The translations under genes were made by a program, and so were the position numbers. DNA of 64,000 bases. Source: Sclerurus mexicanus (lineage: Eukaryota; Chordata; Aves; Passeriformes; Furnariidae). This document shows, piece after piece, positions 27,624-41,600 of the stretch. The notes beneath the pieces are model-generated. The model had not been told where the DNA came from, did not search any database, and worked only from the letters and a program-made list of their open reading frames with translations. The stretch is from positions 501,720 through 565,719 of the forward strand of contig VWZF01003192.1 of assembly GCA_013396755.1 (NCBI GenBank), read 5' to 3'. Positions within the stretch are counted from its first letter, which is position 1, and every line of letters begins with the position of its first letter.

Positions 27624-30600
27624 TGGCATTTGGATGAAATGTTTCTCACAGCATCTTGAAAAAAAAAATAAAGATTAGTGCCAACCCCAAAGTAGTTAAA
27701 ACAAAAAACCAGTGTCACAGGGACTCAATTATTATAGTATCAAATTTAAATTCTACATGGTCTTTCACAGAATATCAAAATCTTTTATACACTGCCACAG
27801 AAGTCCAGTCACAAACCAACTACACAGGAGAAGCCTGCAAGTGCAGCGCTGGCTAAAACGATTTTCCAGAGGAAGGTAAAATGCAGTGTCTCATTCTCTC
27901 GCAGCCCCCCAGGCACCCTCAGCCCGACCCACAGAGCATGGCACGGCACGGCCACCTCTGCTGGCATCGACTCCGACCCACTCAACACTCAAGGTGCACA
28001 TAGTGGAAAATTAAAGCTATGTGGTACTGTAGCAGGCAGGTAACGCTGACTGTTGGTAGGGGAAGCGCATCTTTACCACTGAAGGCGTCTATTCCAAATA
28101 AACACATTTCATTTGGGACTGGGGAACATCGGAAGCAAATGCATGAACTTTGATTCACCTCCTACACTCAACTGCTCTAATTTTAGGGTTCAGCTCCTAA
28201 CTTGAAAGGGAAATTTAAAAGAATTTTCTCTATATTACACGTTCCTTAGCTAGGGAGAAAAAAGGCATTTCAGCAACTGAAAAAAAGAGATGCGCTTTAG
28301 GGATTGTACGAGGCAACATTAAAACATCAGTGCTTTGCCATTGAGAAGTCACATCTGAGAGATAAAAACATCTTCAAAAATAGCTTCAAATTCATTTAAC
28401 ATGAGATGGGAAAAGCATGGTAATAATTACTGGTCACAAAACCCCATTTTCTTCCCAAGTGAAACACGGGAGACACATGAACAGGCCATCACTCCACGAT
28501 ACCTGTGGAAGCAGAGCATCGGCCGACTGAGATTCAGCCTGTGGAAAAAAACATCCACCTACTTCATTCTTCTTCTAGATCTGCATCCTGCTGTGCATGT
28601 ATAAAGGCTGAGGCTCAAACTAAACAGGACTGAACATTACACAGATAAGCTTTTGTACATTGGAATGACAGTTCTAGCACAGAACAGAACCCTCTGCCCC
28701 TCTCTACCATTTAAACTCTACAATTCACCTAGTACAGAATCGGGGGCTGCTGTGACACTGCGTACAGGGGCATCACTGACAAACCAGAGTATCTGGGGCT
28801 GCTCTTAAGGAAGAGCAGAGAGCTCATATGGCACCACAGTACACCAAAAGGAGGGGGAATCTGAGGGGCAGCTTTGTCTGAGGCCACAGCGGGAGGCGCA
28901 GAGCCGAGTGCTGGGACTTTACAACAACTGCTGCCAAGGACATCCCGAGATAAACACTCTCAGCTCACACACACTGCTGGGAACCATGTGGCAATGCCAT
29001 CTCCCCACTGGCTCTGCAGGGATGTTTAGGATGCATCAGTAGTAACAAAAACCATCCAGAGTTATGAACAGTGGTGAGGGGGGGGGGAAAAAAATCAATG
29101 CACAAAGTAACTCCAAAGACTTCATGAATCTAATGGCAATCAAAACAGAAAGGTTTTGCTCAGGCAAGCATCAGCCCTCTGTAACCAGTGCTCAGGACAA
29201 ACTGCCTCCCAGTCACCTTGCCAAGGGCAAGGAAGGTTTGCTGCGGAGTCCACTGCTGTCAAGGAAACTTAACTCTTCCCCAGTTGGTCCAGAAGTCTGA
29301 GTAGTTGGGACATTTTCAGCTACAAAGGCCCTTACTCCAAGAGAAAGTACTCCATGTGAAAAAGCTACATTAAAAAGGGAAAAAGTTTACATTTTTATTG
29401 CCAAATTAGAAGCTCACTGAGAGGTAAACAAGCTGTACTTAGTGAGCTGCTCCATTCAAGGCAGAATTTCCCTTGTTTACAGTTAAGATGAAGAAGGATG
29501 GGGGAAATAGAGAAAATAGCAGCCTCCTGCAAATATACAGGTGGGAAAGGCTCAGAAGCAATGGGGAAAATACCACAATGAAGCTTCTACAAAGAAGCCT
29601 CCATTTGGAATAGCTACAACCAGGAGCCACCGTGAAGTTGCCAGTTGTAACAGAGCTTATTTGCAAATAAAATTCACCACAGAACTGAAAGTAGAATTAA
29701 AGAAAAGTTGAACAGATTCCTGCAGTGTTAGGAGAAGTGTGAGGTAAGGTATCTGTTCACCCCAGCCACAAAACACAGCTTCAGAGACCAAGCCAAAAGG
29801 CCTATTGTTATTGCGCTAGGATACTACGAAGAACAAATATTCCACCTGGCTTCAAAAGAAATTGGAAATTGTCTACTTTGCACTGCTAACAAAATACTTT
29901 TCAGGAACAGATTGCAGTAGCATAGACTCTGCATCCTACTTAAGTGTACACTATCACAGCCTGTCCTACAACAGAGTGTAGCCAGCTTGAGAGAAGTATT
30001 AACCCTAGAGCCTAGTTCCTATCTCAGTGCTCAGCTTCACCTAGCAGGACGCAGCACAAAGGTTACTGACTACAGTATGTATAGAGATATATATATATCA
30101 CCACCCAGAAACACACATGCGCACACACGCATTCGTACCTATAAAACTAAAGAAAAATCAGTACATACAATGTATAAAACGTATGAATGTGCTCAAAAAT
30201 GCACAAAACCCGCTTTATTTTCATTCTTCAGAAATGCTCAGTAATTTGTATGCATGGTTCTGACTACTGCTATCCATCCACTTCATTAGACCAGGGCTTG
30301 GAACTCGGAGGAGGAGGAGACGGTAAGGGATCCCACAGGGTGGAGAAGTGCTCCTCTTGTTTCGTACCAGTGCTGCCGGAGCCAGTCAAACCAGAGAGCG
30401 GGGCGCGGGCGGAACGGCTCCAGGCGGAGAGGCTTCCCAACAGCTTCCTCCCACTCGTGTGCCAGCAGGGATCCTGTGCCCCACAGCGGCGACCCACGCT
30501 CCCCGACGGAGTCAAGGTTGTCAGCAGGTGTCTCAATGTCACGACACCAGATACGATCTCAGTAAGGAAACCCACAGTTTTCTGTGCAAAAGGAGTTGAA

Positions 30601-32364
30601 TTGTCAAGACCAATCCCCAAGTACAGTATAAGCCTATAGGCAAGACAGGGAATAGAAAGTAGCAGCATATTCCATGGGGAAAGAGTCAGCTGCACTGGGA
30701 AACCGCAACAGTGGGTTAGGATTTGTCATACAAGTATGATTTCTCATCATTACTAGAAAAATAGATCACATACACACCCCCATGGAGTGTTTTCTTCCTG
30801 TCCCTCTAGGCTTGTGCCTTTCATAAGGTAACAGGAGACCACTCACAGGGGGCATTCTTTACAAATTCCTTAAAATTCATCTCATCTGCTGACCATTACA
30901 GTAAGTCAAGGAGAAGCTGAGGCAAGAGGAGGATGGGAGAAAAAGGTAAATTATTTGTACATTGAAATCCAAACTTAAATTTAAAATCACCTGTAAAGAT
31001 TATTTTGCACTCATTATCAAAACCAACAGTGCTTGACTTTGGGTTTCGTGAGGGAGTGAATGAATCTTTGCCATCTGTAAATTAACTTAGTTTAAAGGGT
31101 TCAATACAAGGGGGAAATTTAAGATGACATATCAGACTGAAGCAAACTGCTTTATTGATTTAAGTACACTAACCTCATTATAAACCCTTGTGGGAGATGG
31201 ATAAATGGTTTGGGGGACACGGGGGAAATCTCTAGAACAGGGTTGGCAATTTATAGGACTCAGATAAGGAACAAGTGTCCAATTAGAATCAAACATCACG
31301 TGTAGTACATGTTGATAACCGTTTTTAAGTGGTATTTGTAGAACTGCAAAGAAGTGAAATGGAGAGGAGGTAACACACATGCTAAATATAGCATGCAATA
31401 AGAAAAGCAAGAACAATGATCTGTTATCGAGGCCAGTCTTGTGCAACTGTTCACTGTAAAGGAGTTAACCTAGAAAGAAAAAGACTTCAATCTTCCACAT
31501 GGGATTATAATAGAGGGACTTCCTACAGTGAACTCAGACTGCACCAAAGTTAATTGCTCCCCATCTCTTCCTAAAGTACTACCTAACACATGTGAGGGTC
31601 TACCAAAGGGACATCACATAGACCCAGTTTTCTTCATGGGTCAGAAGTTTACCCAACAATATGAGACTTTGCAGCTACCAACAAATAACTGTAATTGCAA
31701 ATCCCGGTTTTCTTAGTGCCCACTTGTCACATATTGTGTCGACCATCCCTCCTCCAGTCCCTATGGTGCTCTGAAACAGCGAGGCAGATCAAAACCCACA
31801 GGTGTTTTACACAGTGTAACTCTTGGTGGCCTGTGTTTTAGCTGCTCAGGGCCCCCACTCTGCAAAGCAAACCCCCAACCCCTTCCCCCACAGTTCCGTC
31901 TTCTCTGCTTGAACAGTGATTGCCCCCCCTCCTCTTCCATTGTCTGTTCCCTGGATCCTCTGGTATCCAGTCAAATCCAAGCAGCTTTTTTCTGATGTAG
32001 ATTTTGATTCCTCTCAGGTTAAGGGGGAAAAAATAAAAAAAGAAAAAAAAAAAACAACAAACCAAAAAACCAAACTACCCATACTTTTCACCTCCTTAGA
32101 AGTCAAAGGAATTCTCTGCCCTCTTTTCCACAGCCAATGGAAAAAAAGAGCCGTTATACAATCCATATTTACAGGACAAATTGATTAGTGAATGAATAAC
32201 GACAGCCAAAAAAACCCGAGAGGCACAATCCTAAACTAGAACATAAAAGCAGTGTGTGAAAAACAAAGTGGAGATTCCTTCTGAAGTTCAAAGCACGGAT
32301 TAGTGTTTGTCTGTGCAAACAGTTGCTAGAACTCTCTCTGACCAGTGATGGGCGTTTCCCTCCT
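27624..32364 (-). other. DGCR2: DGCR2 3' untranslated region (inferred)
   Basis: About 4.7 kb after the DGCR2 stop with no coding exon on either strand and uniform moderate A/T content. It contains short GT/CA runs (about 30065-30130) and several alternative poly(A) signals. Extent is inferred from the signal at 27618 and from the composition change. Confidence 0.5.
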
Positions 32365-32606
32365 TTATACAATGGTGTTGAGGGAACAGTGGCTGTGACC
32401 GCTGCCCGTCAGAGTTTCTGCAGGTGTGTTTTCATTGAGCGGGGTGTCGGGAGGGACAAGAAAGGTGCTGCTGTCAGCAGAGTCTTCCAGCTCCACTGGA
32501 GAAGGACCAACCGAGGGAGGAAGCGATCCCTCTGTAAGCTGTGGGGATACATCACAGTTTCCTAGTGATGGAGGACTGCTTTGCACAGTCTGAGAAAGCA
32601 CTCCAT
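32365..32606 (-). CDS. DGCR2: DGCR2 exon 10: C-terminus
   Basis: 79 codons and TAA. The first part is variable and Ser/Pro-rich; the end contains the conserved VELEDSADSSTFLVPPDTP, then SHCSLNTIV. Stop at 32365-32367. Confidence 0.94.
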
Positions 32607-35600
32607 CTGCAAAGGACAAAAACAAGCGGAATCAGAACGTGAGGTATTACCATTTCACACTCCCAAATAGAATTACGATCTGTATTTCTGGAAGCTCTGA
32701 GTTTTTCCCGGTTTTGCGCTAATGCACAACAAGATGAGACTGCAAAAGAGGAAAACTGTGTGGCAAAAATAAAACTTCGACATATAAATAAGATGCCTGC
32801 ACTAATCAGGCTCGCTTATCTTGTGAAATGTGCTGCTACAAAATCCCAAATTGGAATAATTTCTACAGTATGTGACTATCACAGCTGCAAAACTGAAGAG
32901 CACTGGGTGAATCATTAGAAAGTGGTATTTTTGGTCAGTTTCTGGGGGGTGTGGGTGGGGGAAGCAGGGAGGAGAGAAGACGCTGGATATATTTTGTTCA
33001 AAATCTCTTGTACTTGACATTTCTTCTACTTCTTAATACAAATCTCTACAGACCCATCTTCAAAAGGCCAGAAATGGTATCAGCATGGTGGAGAAAAGGT
33101 AACCAGCTAACCCATCCAAGGTAAAGCTTGGAAATAGGTAAGGTCTAAGAAGTAAACTAGTTGCAGATTGGATTCCAGGTCTATTTTAGGTGATCCAAAG
33201 AACTTTTGTGAAAACACAAACTTAATGATACATTTTAACACAAGACTTTTTCATCACAAAAATTGGAGATTTTATCTGAACTGTATTTTCCCATCACAAT
33301 TGCTAAAACGCATGATTATAGCTTAAAAAAAAATAAATCTATCCTCTAGCCAAAATGAAAGAGTGGAAGAAAAGAGAAATTATTGCCTGCATACCTGGAG
33401 TGGAACAAAGGATGCTGTCTGGATTGACAGAAGCCTCGTAAGGAGGAGGGGGGTCATCTGGATGTTGAATACCTGGATACTTGTAGGCAGTGTAGGGTGG
33501 AGGTGGGTCGTGGAAGTGAAATGCCCCACCCTCCCCATCGTCTGAAAGATGCAGTGGAGTAAGGCCAGTTCCAAAACCATCGGGACCATAATCAAAACCA
33601 GGCATCCTGCGGCCCAAGTTAAAATGGTGCACTATTTCAAGAGAAGAAAAAGGGAGTAAGTTACTTTATCCCATGCTTTCTTCAGTTTAGGTCAGATCTC
33701 AACACCTTTTTCCACTTTTCACACCCAAGGAACTCATGTCTCCCAAAGACCTAAAAAAGTCTACATAACCCCTACAAGTCAACTTGCTGCAGTTACACAA
33801 CCATACCCAGGCCCACCTGCTCCCAGGCTGTTTGTCCTGCATCACATCTAAATTTGACTCTAACCTCTTCAAACTACGGACACCATTCACACAGAGGATA
33901 TTTCAGACTTGGACCACATGCAAATAAAAAAATGTTTTTCTATTATCCACTAAAATAGTTGAAGTTTGAAGAACCTACCAAGACACACACACACGCAGGA
34001 ACGGTCAATCAGGACCAGGACATTTCTCACCTTTACGAGCATCAATCTGCCAATAATGAGCACGAGGCCCAGGGTGAGTGTTGGTACTTACAATTTGCTC
34101 CAATCAAGGACTCTATGCGCTCTCTCCGCCTCTGGCGCAGCCGGTGGACCATGAAAAGCAGCAGAGAGAGGATGAGGAAGGAGGAGATGCAGCTCACGAT
34201 GAGGCGCATTCCCCCGGCCATGGAGTCAAACAAACTGTTGCCATCTGTTACATAAAATATATAAAAGCAGCCTGTTATTTTTGTTCAGAACTCAATTCTC
34301 TTGATGTTCTTCTGTCAGTAATGGAGAGATAAAAGCAGAGTGGGGATTCATTAGCCTGGTTTAACACTTCTCTGTATTTCAAATATATAAGAAAATCATG
34401 AATCATCAGGTGATTTATCTTTTTAGTGCAAGAAGATCTGAAAGTTTCTAAGAATATCTTCCTCAGCAAAAGGGACAAAACGTTGAAGGTTTCAGGTCTT
34501 TGAAAATGGGAAAAAGAAGAGGTTAATGGCCTTCTGCACATCCATTTGTTTCCCTGTCATGGCTGATGAAGTTATACTGAAGAGGAAAGCAAACCTGAAA
34601 GCTTTGGGCAAGGTCTGAGAACTGGCATATCTACACACTACATGACTTCTGGACACCTTAACTTCTACATTTCCAACAATAAAATCTCTAAACATTGTCT
34701 TTATCATCAAGATGTGGTCGCCTAAATTCTATGTGTCATTGGTACATTGTTTACCACCACTAAAGGATAGGAACTAAAAATACCTTAAAAAAGTGAATCA
34801 ACATTATTATCATCTTTCAGAAACTGAATAGATAAGGGTGAACAGGAATCAAATCTTTTCTTAGATTCATACTGCAAGCAAGTGGAAGAACAAGAAACAG
34901 ACCCAGGAGCCTAGAGCTTACAGAGCTCTATCCCACTGCTATAAGCAGATTCACACTTTGAAGGCTGTTGTGAGCAAATTACCACTGTTCTCCCAGTACC
35001 AGGCATGAGAGGCACTCGTTTTTCGCAGTTCAACTAAGCACACTTGACATGCACGTGCACACAGAGATATTCTACATAAAGAAGAGTGGCCTAAAGATGA
35101 CTGTGCTGTGTTCTTTGCACCGACTTATCATTGAAGGGTTCTGAATGAGAAATGCACCCAGGTTTGGTGTGGGTAAAAAACAGAAGAGGTGGCTGCACCA
35201 CCTGGTCACCTACTGCTGCAGGACACAAGCACTGCCAGGTATGACCCCTCTTCCCAGTCACTGCAGTGCCACCACACTTCCCAGAGAAACCAGTCAGATC
35301 CTGGCCACCTCTCCTTTCCCACACCCGCTCCAGCTCCATGCTTATCTGCTTTTAGTGAAAAGGAGAAAGTCTTACCAAAGATTCCTTACAAAAGAAGGCT
35401 AAAAGCCTTACGAAAGTTCTAAGTGCTGCCGTGCTAGGAACAGAAAAATCAATCTAATTCACACATTGTTACAGTACGTGGCTAACAGGCTGGTATTTCT
35501 TACATCATGCATTCTTGGCAGCAAGAAATTAATTTAATAGTGCACTAGGCACAGAGCTCGAACATTACACCCTCTCAAATCCAGCTGTGCAGTACAAAAG

Positions 35601-38600
35601 CCTGTGTGCTGTCAAACCCTGTAGCAACTATGGCTGTCAGAGCTTCAGCTGATGCAGTCTCACACCTACCAACCAACACACCCTCCTGAACACCACACAC
35701 CTGCCCTTGTTCCTCCTCCACCTCATGGCAATGCCAACTTCGTGATCATCCTAAATTATTTAAGGCTGCTAATAGCACTAGAGTGACTTCAGTAAAATAT
35801 ACTCTTAGGTGTAGAGACGCAGAGAAGCTGACTTTGATCATAGGATGGATTGTAGTGGTGCATCCCCCCTTCCCAGGCCACACTGTGATCTGAGAAATGC
35901 TTGTTAGGCCTCGACCTTGACAAACCACACTCAGACCAAGCACCTGTGAGCTGATCAGAAACATCGTCTGTTCCCAGGAACTAAAAGGTGCCTAATGAAC
36001 ACCTGTTTTTTAATAAAAAGACTTAGAAACTTAATTTTCTTGCTGGAACAACAACCCAAGTGAAATAATACTTTTGTTACTGAACCTCAAACTGTGGCCA
36101 GGATGAAAAATTACTCTAACTAAAGCCCACTCTGTAACAACTCTATAACCTGCGGTCCAAAGCGAGATCCTCTTGAGCTCTCAATTCCCAGATGATAAGA
36201 GGCTAATGTGTGTGTCTCAAACACTGATAACAGGACAGCTGTGGAGCTAACCTAGGACTGTTAGCAAAAACAGACAAGAATTGTTGGTAATAACCAACGA
36301 CTATTGGTATTAACACACTGTGAGAAAGAACAAGATCTGGCTGGAGAAGGGGGGAAGGTGGAGGTAGGGCAGCACTTTTCTGCAAGATAGAACCACAGCA
36401 CAGCACAAGCACAAGAATGAGTGGCAGGAAGTGGGCATGGACTGCAGGGTGGGATTGAGACCACCAAAGACGCCTGAAGGCCTCCGAGCCACTTCCAGAA
36501 AGGTCTGAAAGAACAGACTGTGCTTGAGAATGAGTTTATGTAGAGAGAGAGAACCCTGTCTTTGGGGCAGAGGAATCTGCCCGTACAAAGGTACCCTCCA
36601 ATCCTGGGCAGTGCCCTCTGGAACCCTGGACATCTCATTGGCCAGACCAATGCAGAGGCATTGATGTTTATCAGCTGGACTGACACTGGAACCAGGACCA
36701 ACATCCCCTCAGCTGGACCAGCGCGGCAACCAGGACTGGTGATCTTTTTCGCTCTTTCTCCTCTCATTCTCTTTTCCTTTCTTTCTGTAATTCATCTCTC
36801 CCTCTTTAATTTCTCTTCCCTTTCACCCTACCCTTTTATCCAAAACCCACTGCTGTGTTTTTATACAGTAGCCAAGTGTGTGATTGACTAATAAAACTTT
36901 CTGATTGCTTGTGGACCCTCTGACTTTTGTCACTCCTTTTGCCAACGAGCATTCACAAATCTTAGGTGCTTCCTTCCCCTCAAAGGAGGGTTGTCACACT
37001 TAGGCAGTGTAATAGGCAGTGTAAAATAGACTTCTGTATTTCTTTAGGTAGCTACAACTGCAATTCTTGGACCTTCTGGGGTGTCATGGGCCTCCATCAC
37101 ACTGCTCCTAATGTTCAGGCTGTTTGGATAAATTATTGTCAAGTCCTAGCTTAAGCACAACAACCAGAAAAAGACAAAGACCCAGCTTGTACAGAACAAG
37201 ATCTGTATCACCACAGAGATTTCCAAGCCACAAACATACAAGCAGATTATTTCAGAAAAGCTGTTTTAACACTCAGTATAGTATTAGTACCCTTTAACCG
37301 CACCCATTTAGTCACTAGAAAAGCTTCTGCACATCAGCTCTTTCAAAAGTACCGTATTTCTTCTATTACCTTTTCACAAATAAGAGTTCCAGGTCGGTCT
37401 AAACAAGAGCCACAAAAGAAAAATTATTTTCTATCACATCCAAGGCACAGCAATAGACAGACTACCTCAGTTTCAGCATTAGTACATGAAAGATATTCCT
37501 CTGCTATTTATCTTCCACTAAATGAGGAGAAACATCTTTCAAGAGAGCATAGCTGTGATTGCTCAGCTTTATTCCTACAGCTGAAAAACTCCCCTGCTAC
37601 CAAGTCCTTGAGTAATATTCGTTATCCACTTGTAATCCTTGCTCACCCACTCACATTGCAAGAGCTGATTACCTGCCAACCCAACAGCAGGATTTATTTC
37701 TCCCCAGTCTCTCCTTAGGTGATTAATTTACCTACTGTTGATCAGTAAACTGTTTTCTTTCCTTTGCAACAGAGCTGAGGGAAGATATATGAAAGAACTG
37801 GACAGAGATAAATACATTCTGATTAAAGAAAGTAATTCATTAATTTCTGTCATCTGGAATAGTCATTTATAAACACCCAGAAGGAAAACCGAAATGCTTC
37901 ATTTAAGAATCTCAGCGTTTATCACTAGGTGAAGTAACTTCATTATGAAGGAAGTTGGAGGACTGCTTGATAATTCCTCTCTCAAAAACTAAGTTACTAA
38001 AAAAACCACCAGAGCACTTCAAGCAAGAGTATAATGAAATAGTCTCATTTAGCACCAGTACAGAAGGAAGAGCTTAAGGATGAGAAAGGAGGTGGTAAAA
38101 TACACTCTTCAAAGCAGTATTCATCAATAGTTAAGATCCACAGCAATAAGCAAGGATTAAAGAACACGGCATGAGGTTACTCCAGGTCACCTTATCCTGT
38201 CTGCTGGATGATGCTTTGCTGACACTGTTCCTGAAGATAAAAAAAGTGAAGCCTAAGTCTTAACTCAGCTGATAAGAGTGGGAGGAAGACTCCTGCATTT
38301 CCTCCCCCTCTTTCACTGACCAAACTGCAACACAAGCTACAAACATCTGTTAAGTTTAACCTTCAGAAGGAATGTGAATGACACAAGGAGGAGCCAGTGG
38401 CCTTTAATGATTAACTTCTCTAGTTAAGACCAATGAGAAAGACTGCAAACGTGGAAGCCAATAAGCAAATTTGGAATTTGTAACAGATTGAAATAGAAGC
38501 CCCTGATGAGGACAGTTGACCTTCTGTGTTTTCCACAGGAGTTCAGAACAATCATTTCTTGGTGCACTCCGGTAACATTAGGTTCTTTTAAAACACAAAA

Positions 38601-41600
38601 AAGTAACAGAATGTTTGAAGTTGAAAGGAACATCCTGAGACCACCTAATCCAACCCCTGCTCGAGCAGCATCAGCTAGAGCAGGTTGCCCAGAAGAGAAG
38701 CCAGTCAGGTGATTGAATATCCCCACAGATGGAGATTCCACAAGCAATATGCTCCAGTATTTGGCCACCCTCGCAGCAAATTCCAAGTAAGCAACGTTTC
38801 TTTCTGCAAGTCTCTTCACAGAAAAATAACTCCCCCAAAATCTGCACCCCTAAATGGCGACTGACAAACAATTCAAAGTCAGCTGAAGACTGCACTGATC
38901 CAAAACAAGAAGCTGCATGGCTATGTCAAATCCAATAAGCAGGGTTGTATGTCTTGATGATGGTTGAGACTTACACAATTTAAACACTGCTTCCCAACAT
39001 GATCCCTGCATGCAATCTTCCACACATAAATGCTCACGTCCAGAAAAAGATATTTAATTAGTGCTCAAGAGAAAACTGCTTCCTTTTCATGACAATGGAA
39101 TTGTGCAAGATGCTCTACTAATAACCCACAGTACTATCAATCTCCATACTGAAAATAAGCTACTGTTTCTCCTTTGTAAGTAGCAATAAGGATAATTAAC
39201 TTTTACTAGCCACAGCCTGAAGCGTTTCCTTTCCTGTGATTTGAGATCTTTTGCCACAGGGTGGTTGTACCCAGCAATGTCAAGGCACTGCAAGGATGAA
39301 ACAACGCAAGGTCATTTCAAACAAATTTATACCCAAACATAAAATCAAGCTGAACTCTCAACTATTTTTTCTTGACAACACTGTAGCATCACCTCTTACC
39401 TGGGTCGAGACAGGTAAATTTGCAGCACTCCTTCGGGTCCTTGCGATACTGCTGACACCCCTGGGGCCGCTCGCACAAAGCAGCCACGCACATCTCAGGC
39501 TCACCGTTGTGACACGTGCAGCTCAAACAGGGATCATTCCCTTTTGGAGTGAAATAGTATCCTTCGTCCACAATGTTGTCTTTGATATCAACACAGGTCT
39601 GGCCTAGAACAGAAATGCACATCAAGATCAATGGAATCCAGTTTATTCTGTTGCATTAAGTGATTTGTAAGCATAAGCAGACCATCAGATAAAATCCATG
39701 CCTTCACCTTACAGCAGGTTTGAAAAGGGATATCTAAGGAATGGGGAAGATAATGGATAGTCTGGAGGGATGATTTTACCTCTCAGAATTGACACGGTGA
39801 GTTTCAAGTATTTAATGGAACTTACACACTTTCAGGCATCCTCTCCAAGACAAAGGAAAGCAACTGGTCTGAGAAGTTTAAGCTTCACTGCCAAAGCTTG
39901 CTGCAGCTCCCTGCCTCTCTCCTGGTACTCAGGAAAAGCTGGATCTTCTCTGGGCCAAACCTGAACGACACTGAACAGGCCAGGCCTAAAGAAGAAAGCC
40001 AGGCAATAGTGCTGCCACTGCCCTAGCAACATCTTGATCCCTGCCCAGCAGAGGCAGCTTAGCTGCTTTCTGCCCACTGCCCTAAAGGCAGGTACCAAAA
40101 CCAGAGAGACCACAGTGCTGGGACCTGCCAGCTGGAGCAGCTGCTCAGGGAGGATGGCCTGCCCTGGAAGAGACCTGAGGAGTTCTCCAGCTCAATCTCC
40201 TGATCAAAGCAGGGTCAGCCATGATGTCCCAATGGGTTGACCAGGGATTTATCTAATCTGGTTATAAAAACCTCTGAGGACAGAGCAGTCAGATGCACTC
40301 TTGATGACCCTCATAATTAAACTTCTCCCCTTCTTGCAAAGAAGCACCATCTAGATCAGGTAATGTTTGAGACTGCCTGATAATGCTGCCAATACCTCTG
40401 TTGGTATCAAGGCTTTTGAAGTACGTAAATGTAAGATACAGAACAAAAGCCTTTTTTTCCCCCTCTTTAAGCCAGTACGCTCCACTTGTCTTTTCCCCTG
40501 TAGTTCTAATAACCGGCTGGAAAGAATTTAATAGAATTCTCTATATTCAAAATAAACCAGAAGTGTTTCCTCATTTTCATGCAAAATTAATAATGTAACA
40601 GTAACGTTTACTAATAGGATGCTTTTTTAATTTTTTTTTCCCCAAGTACACTTTATTTTGGGGCTGATACTGCTGCTTAACAATTTTTTACTGACTCTCT
40701 GTACTGTGTGACAGCCACACATTACAATGCTCTTTTTATTAGAACCAAGCAGAAACGTAACTCCACCTTTTTTTTTTTTAATTCACTGGGCAAAGGTCAG
40801 GATAATGAAACAATTTCCACTTATTTGTTATATGCATATTTAAACACACACTGAACTGAAATCAACTTACTCCTTTTGCAGAGGAATGACGATTTCTCAT
40901 AGCAGTTTTCAGCATACCAGCTGTGTAAACCGTGGTGCCGGAGGGTAGGAAAATGGAAACACTGAAGCTGGGCACAAAGAACGTTTTCCTTTTCAGACAT
41001 AGCCGGACCAAAGATGGGGTCAGGGGGTAAAAACACTTCTGAAGAGCCTGGAACAGGATACATTGGCATGAGCAGCCTGTGGGTATGCAAAGCTTTAGAA
41101 AGGCTCTGCGATGTCACTCATTTCAGGAACACCAAGGCTGCCGCCCTCCAGCTCCAGCTTCCATTAGCAGCTCTGCCCCAGGGAAGGCAAACAGCCCAAG
41201 GGAAGGGGTGACTCACACACAGAACAGGCTGCTGTTTTCAAAGGACTGCGTAATTCTGTCACTCTGAACCAGAAGTGATGTTCTGGTATCTTCACAAGTG
41301 CTGCTTGCCAGAGTCCCATGGGGTTTGCCTGACAATAGTTACGCACCTCTTCAAACCACGCTGAGTTTGGCCACACTTGCCAGCAGCGGAGCAAGAACCC
41401 ACACAGCAATCTTGTGCCTGGCACCCCAAGCACCCACTAGTGCTTCCAAAGATGCCTCTGCACCCACCTGTGCTCCCCACATCTCCTGCTGCTCATTCTG
41501 AGGGCTGAGAAAAGGCTCCAACACTGCTGCTGCACTGGGGGCATGCACTGTTCGCTCCTTCCAACTCAAGTCATTAAATTTTTCGATTTAATATAGAACC

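Noticed and set aside
30065..30150. Short TA and CA runs as a promoter
   Set aside because: Simple-sequence DNA within the 3'UTR, with no other promoter feature.
27618..32364. A separate gene between CA15 and the DGCR2 stop
   Set aside because: No frame above about 150 codons with features on either strand; best explained as the long DGCR2 3'UTR.
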